Of a DNA stretch of 64,000 nucleotides, positions 62,819-64,000 are shown piece after piece. The notes beneath the pieces are model-generated. The model saw nothing but the letters and a program-made list of their open reading frames with translations. It searched no databases and was not told the origin of the DNA. Every line of letters begins with the position of its first letter. The stretch's first letter is position 1. The position numbers and the translations under genes are program-made. This DNA comes from Cladocopium goreaui (Eukaryota > Sar > Dinophyceae > Suessiales > Symbiodiniaceae). The DNA lies in assembly GCA_947184155.2 (NCBI GenBank), contig CAMXCT020003149.1, forward strand, positions 1 to 64,000, given 5' to 3'.

Positions 62819-62999
62819 TGCAGTTATGGCCCAACTAACAGTTATTTCTATGGGCTTATTTCATGACACATTTCACCTTAGCTAGAAGACGAGTTATTTT
62901 GCTCCATTTATAACCAACCAGTCATGATATGTAACCAACTAGTTATAGGCATAGGAGTTATACTTCCATTTAAGGCACTGTTCGTTGGGCCATAACCGT
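62819..62999. mobile_element. Family C element (C14)
   Basis: GCAGTTATGGCCCAACTAAC at the left, GTTCGTTGGGCCATAACCGT at the right. The interior is partly duplicated (two TAGTTATAGG/CTCCATTTATAACC motifs). Confidence 0.85.
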
Positions 63000-63115
63000 G
63001 CATATGTTTTTTCTTGTGGCCATCTTCTATCAGCGTCGCCTCGCCCTCTCCTGCACGCTGTGAGGTGAAGGCGCCAAATTCGTGGGAATACATCGCGTTT
63101 TGTCACCAAACATAG
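63000..63115 (-). CDS. Exon-like island bounded by A21 and C14
   Basis: The segment is exactly the host DNA between two elements. On the minus strand it follows the CCAACCAG of A21 and ends before the GGTTATGGCCC of C14. Two frames are coding-like: LCLVTKRDVFPRIWRLHLTA (open throughout from the acceptor) and MYSHEFGAFTSQRAGEGEAT. Not recognised. Confidence 0.4.
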
Positions 63116-63215
63116 CTGGTTGGTGGTTTGAACCCCTCTGAAAAATATTAGTCAGTTGGGATTATTATTCCCAATATATGGAAAAATAAAATTCATGTTT
63201 CAAACCACCAACCAG
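63116..63215. mobile_element. Family A element (A21) flanked by an 18-bp direct repeat
   Basis: CTGGTTGGTGGTTTGAACCC at the left, TTTCAAACCACCAACCAG at the right. TTTTGTCACCAAACATAG occurs at 63,098-63,115 and again at 63,218-63,235. Confidence 0.9.
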
Positions 63216-63340
63216 CCTTTTGTCACCAAACATAGTGTTTTTTGTTCCCAACTTTCTGGCAATGTTATGGCCAATGATGGGAAAATTGTGGAACATGATA
63301 ATCTATGCCGTTTTATAGACAACGCTATAGACAACCTTTA

Positions 63341-63419
63341 CTAATTGGTTGTTTTTAACCGATTGGATCATCATCCCAACTATTGGGGAAAATGAAACAT
63401 GTTCCAAACCACCAACCAG
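63341..63419. mobile_element. Family A element (A22), shortened
   Basis: Degraded left end CTAATTGGTTGTTTTTAACC; intact right end TTCCAAACCACCAACCAG. Confidence 0.75.
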
Positions 63420-64000
63420 TGATAATATACCATCGGGTTTCAAAGGTGGCCACATGGAAAATAAGAGGGACTGGTTCATTCTGTTGATTGCCATGGTGGG
63501 GAGTTGACCCATCATGGGGATTTCAATGATTTACTTACCAAAATTGATTTGTTCAAAAAAAAACAAAACATGGGATTTAACCAACAAAACTGAGGATGTA
63601 ACTGGGAATACCACCGTGAAACACGTAGATAAACACATGGGGAAAACCATGGTTTCTTCGGTTGAAAATAACAGTTCAGGACAATTATACCTCAATAAAT
63701 ATATAAGTATATATATATATAATAATCTTGTTATTTAAAAAAATAATAATAATTATTATTATTTTTCTTATTAAAATATATATATATATATATTTTTCCC
63801 TATCAATTGATGGATCGATAACCATCCCCCTATGTGGATACTATACAAAATTCATCGTTTGATTGATTTGTATATTATAATATATATATATATTATATAT
63901 ATTATACCCAGTAGTATTCCGTCGAATCCCAGTTTTAAATGTATAGGTCCATCTTGCTTGACCGTGGCGCGTATGTGAACTTCAATTGCTTACCGGATAT
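63420..64000. other. AT-rich DNA to the window edge
   Basis: TA and AAT simple sequence at 63,700-63,795 and 63,875-63,905; no gene seen. Confidence 0.5.

Overview
The window looks like nuclear DNA of a dinoflagellate, most likely of the Suessiales/Symbiodiniaceae type. The reasons are: short GC-rich exon-like islands (about 60-160 nt) scattered through long AT-rich, transposon-packed introns; many islands that read as pentatricopeptide (PPR) repeats of the kind expanded in dinoflagellates (for example LVTFNAAISSC); a protein kinase exon pair joined best by a GC-AG intron; and a gag-like fragment resembling dinoflagellate retroelements. There are no bacterial operons, no rRNA or tRNA genes that I can see, and no CRISPR array. 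The order is not provable from sequence alone.

Genes. Nearly all exon-like islands read best on the minus strand. PPR-like exons lie at about 59.7, 54.4, 50.2, 44.4, 43.8, 41.4, 36.7, 35.6, 32.7, 31.2, 28.1, 25.7, 23.8, 20.7, 5.6 and 3.9 kb, plus one on the plus strand at 33.4 kb. They may belong to one very large PPR gene or to several. Other supported pieces are a protein kinase catalytic core (47.2-47.9 kb, minus), a probable gene start with a basic N-terminus followed by a long exon (15.45-14.83 kb, minus, perhaps continuing to an exon at 14.4 kb), a 167-codon open frame at 34.8-35.3 kb, a clear exon at 62.1-62.3 kb, a pair of exons at 39.0-39.35 kb, and two retroelement fragments (23.0-23.4 kb and 43.5-43.7 kb).

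Mobile elements. Seven or more families of short inverted-repeat (MITE-like) elements make up much of the rest. Family A has ends CTGGTTGGTGG...CCACCAACCAG, family B TACCCTCTGGTAAA...TTTACCAGAGGGTA, family C CAGTTATGGCCC...GGGCCATAACTG, family D TACAATGTGGGGCC...GGCCCCACATTGTAG, and families E, F and G are smaller. Several copies end exactly where an exon-like island begins or ends, so that the element terminus supplies the GT or AG of the intron. This is the behaviour of introners, transposons that create introns. Because the ends are inverted repeats, each element carries usable splice sites in both orientations. This is the most interesting system in the window.

Satellites and low-complexity DNA. 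A 4.9 kb composite GC-rich satellite (8.33-13.26 kb) has four repeat blocks sharing one conserved core. Other arrays are a (GGAAGGGAAA)n purine tract (15.8-16.3 kb), a 45-bp and a 20-bp satellite (16.7-17.1 kb), a 15-bp satellite organised in a 193-bp higher-order unit (21.25-22.2 kb), a duplicated two-satellite block (50.4-52.7 kb), and tracts of CAT, GATA, TTGA and GAAGTA. Long open frames in these arrays are judged non-coding.
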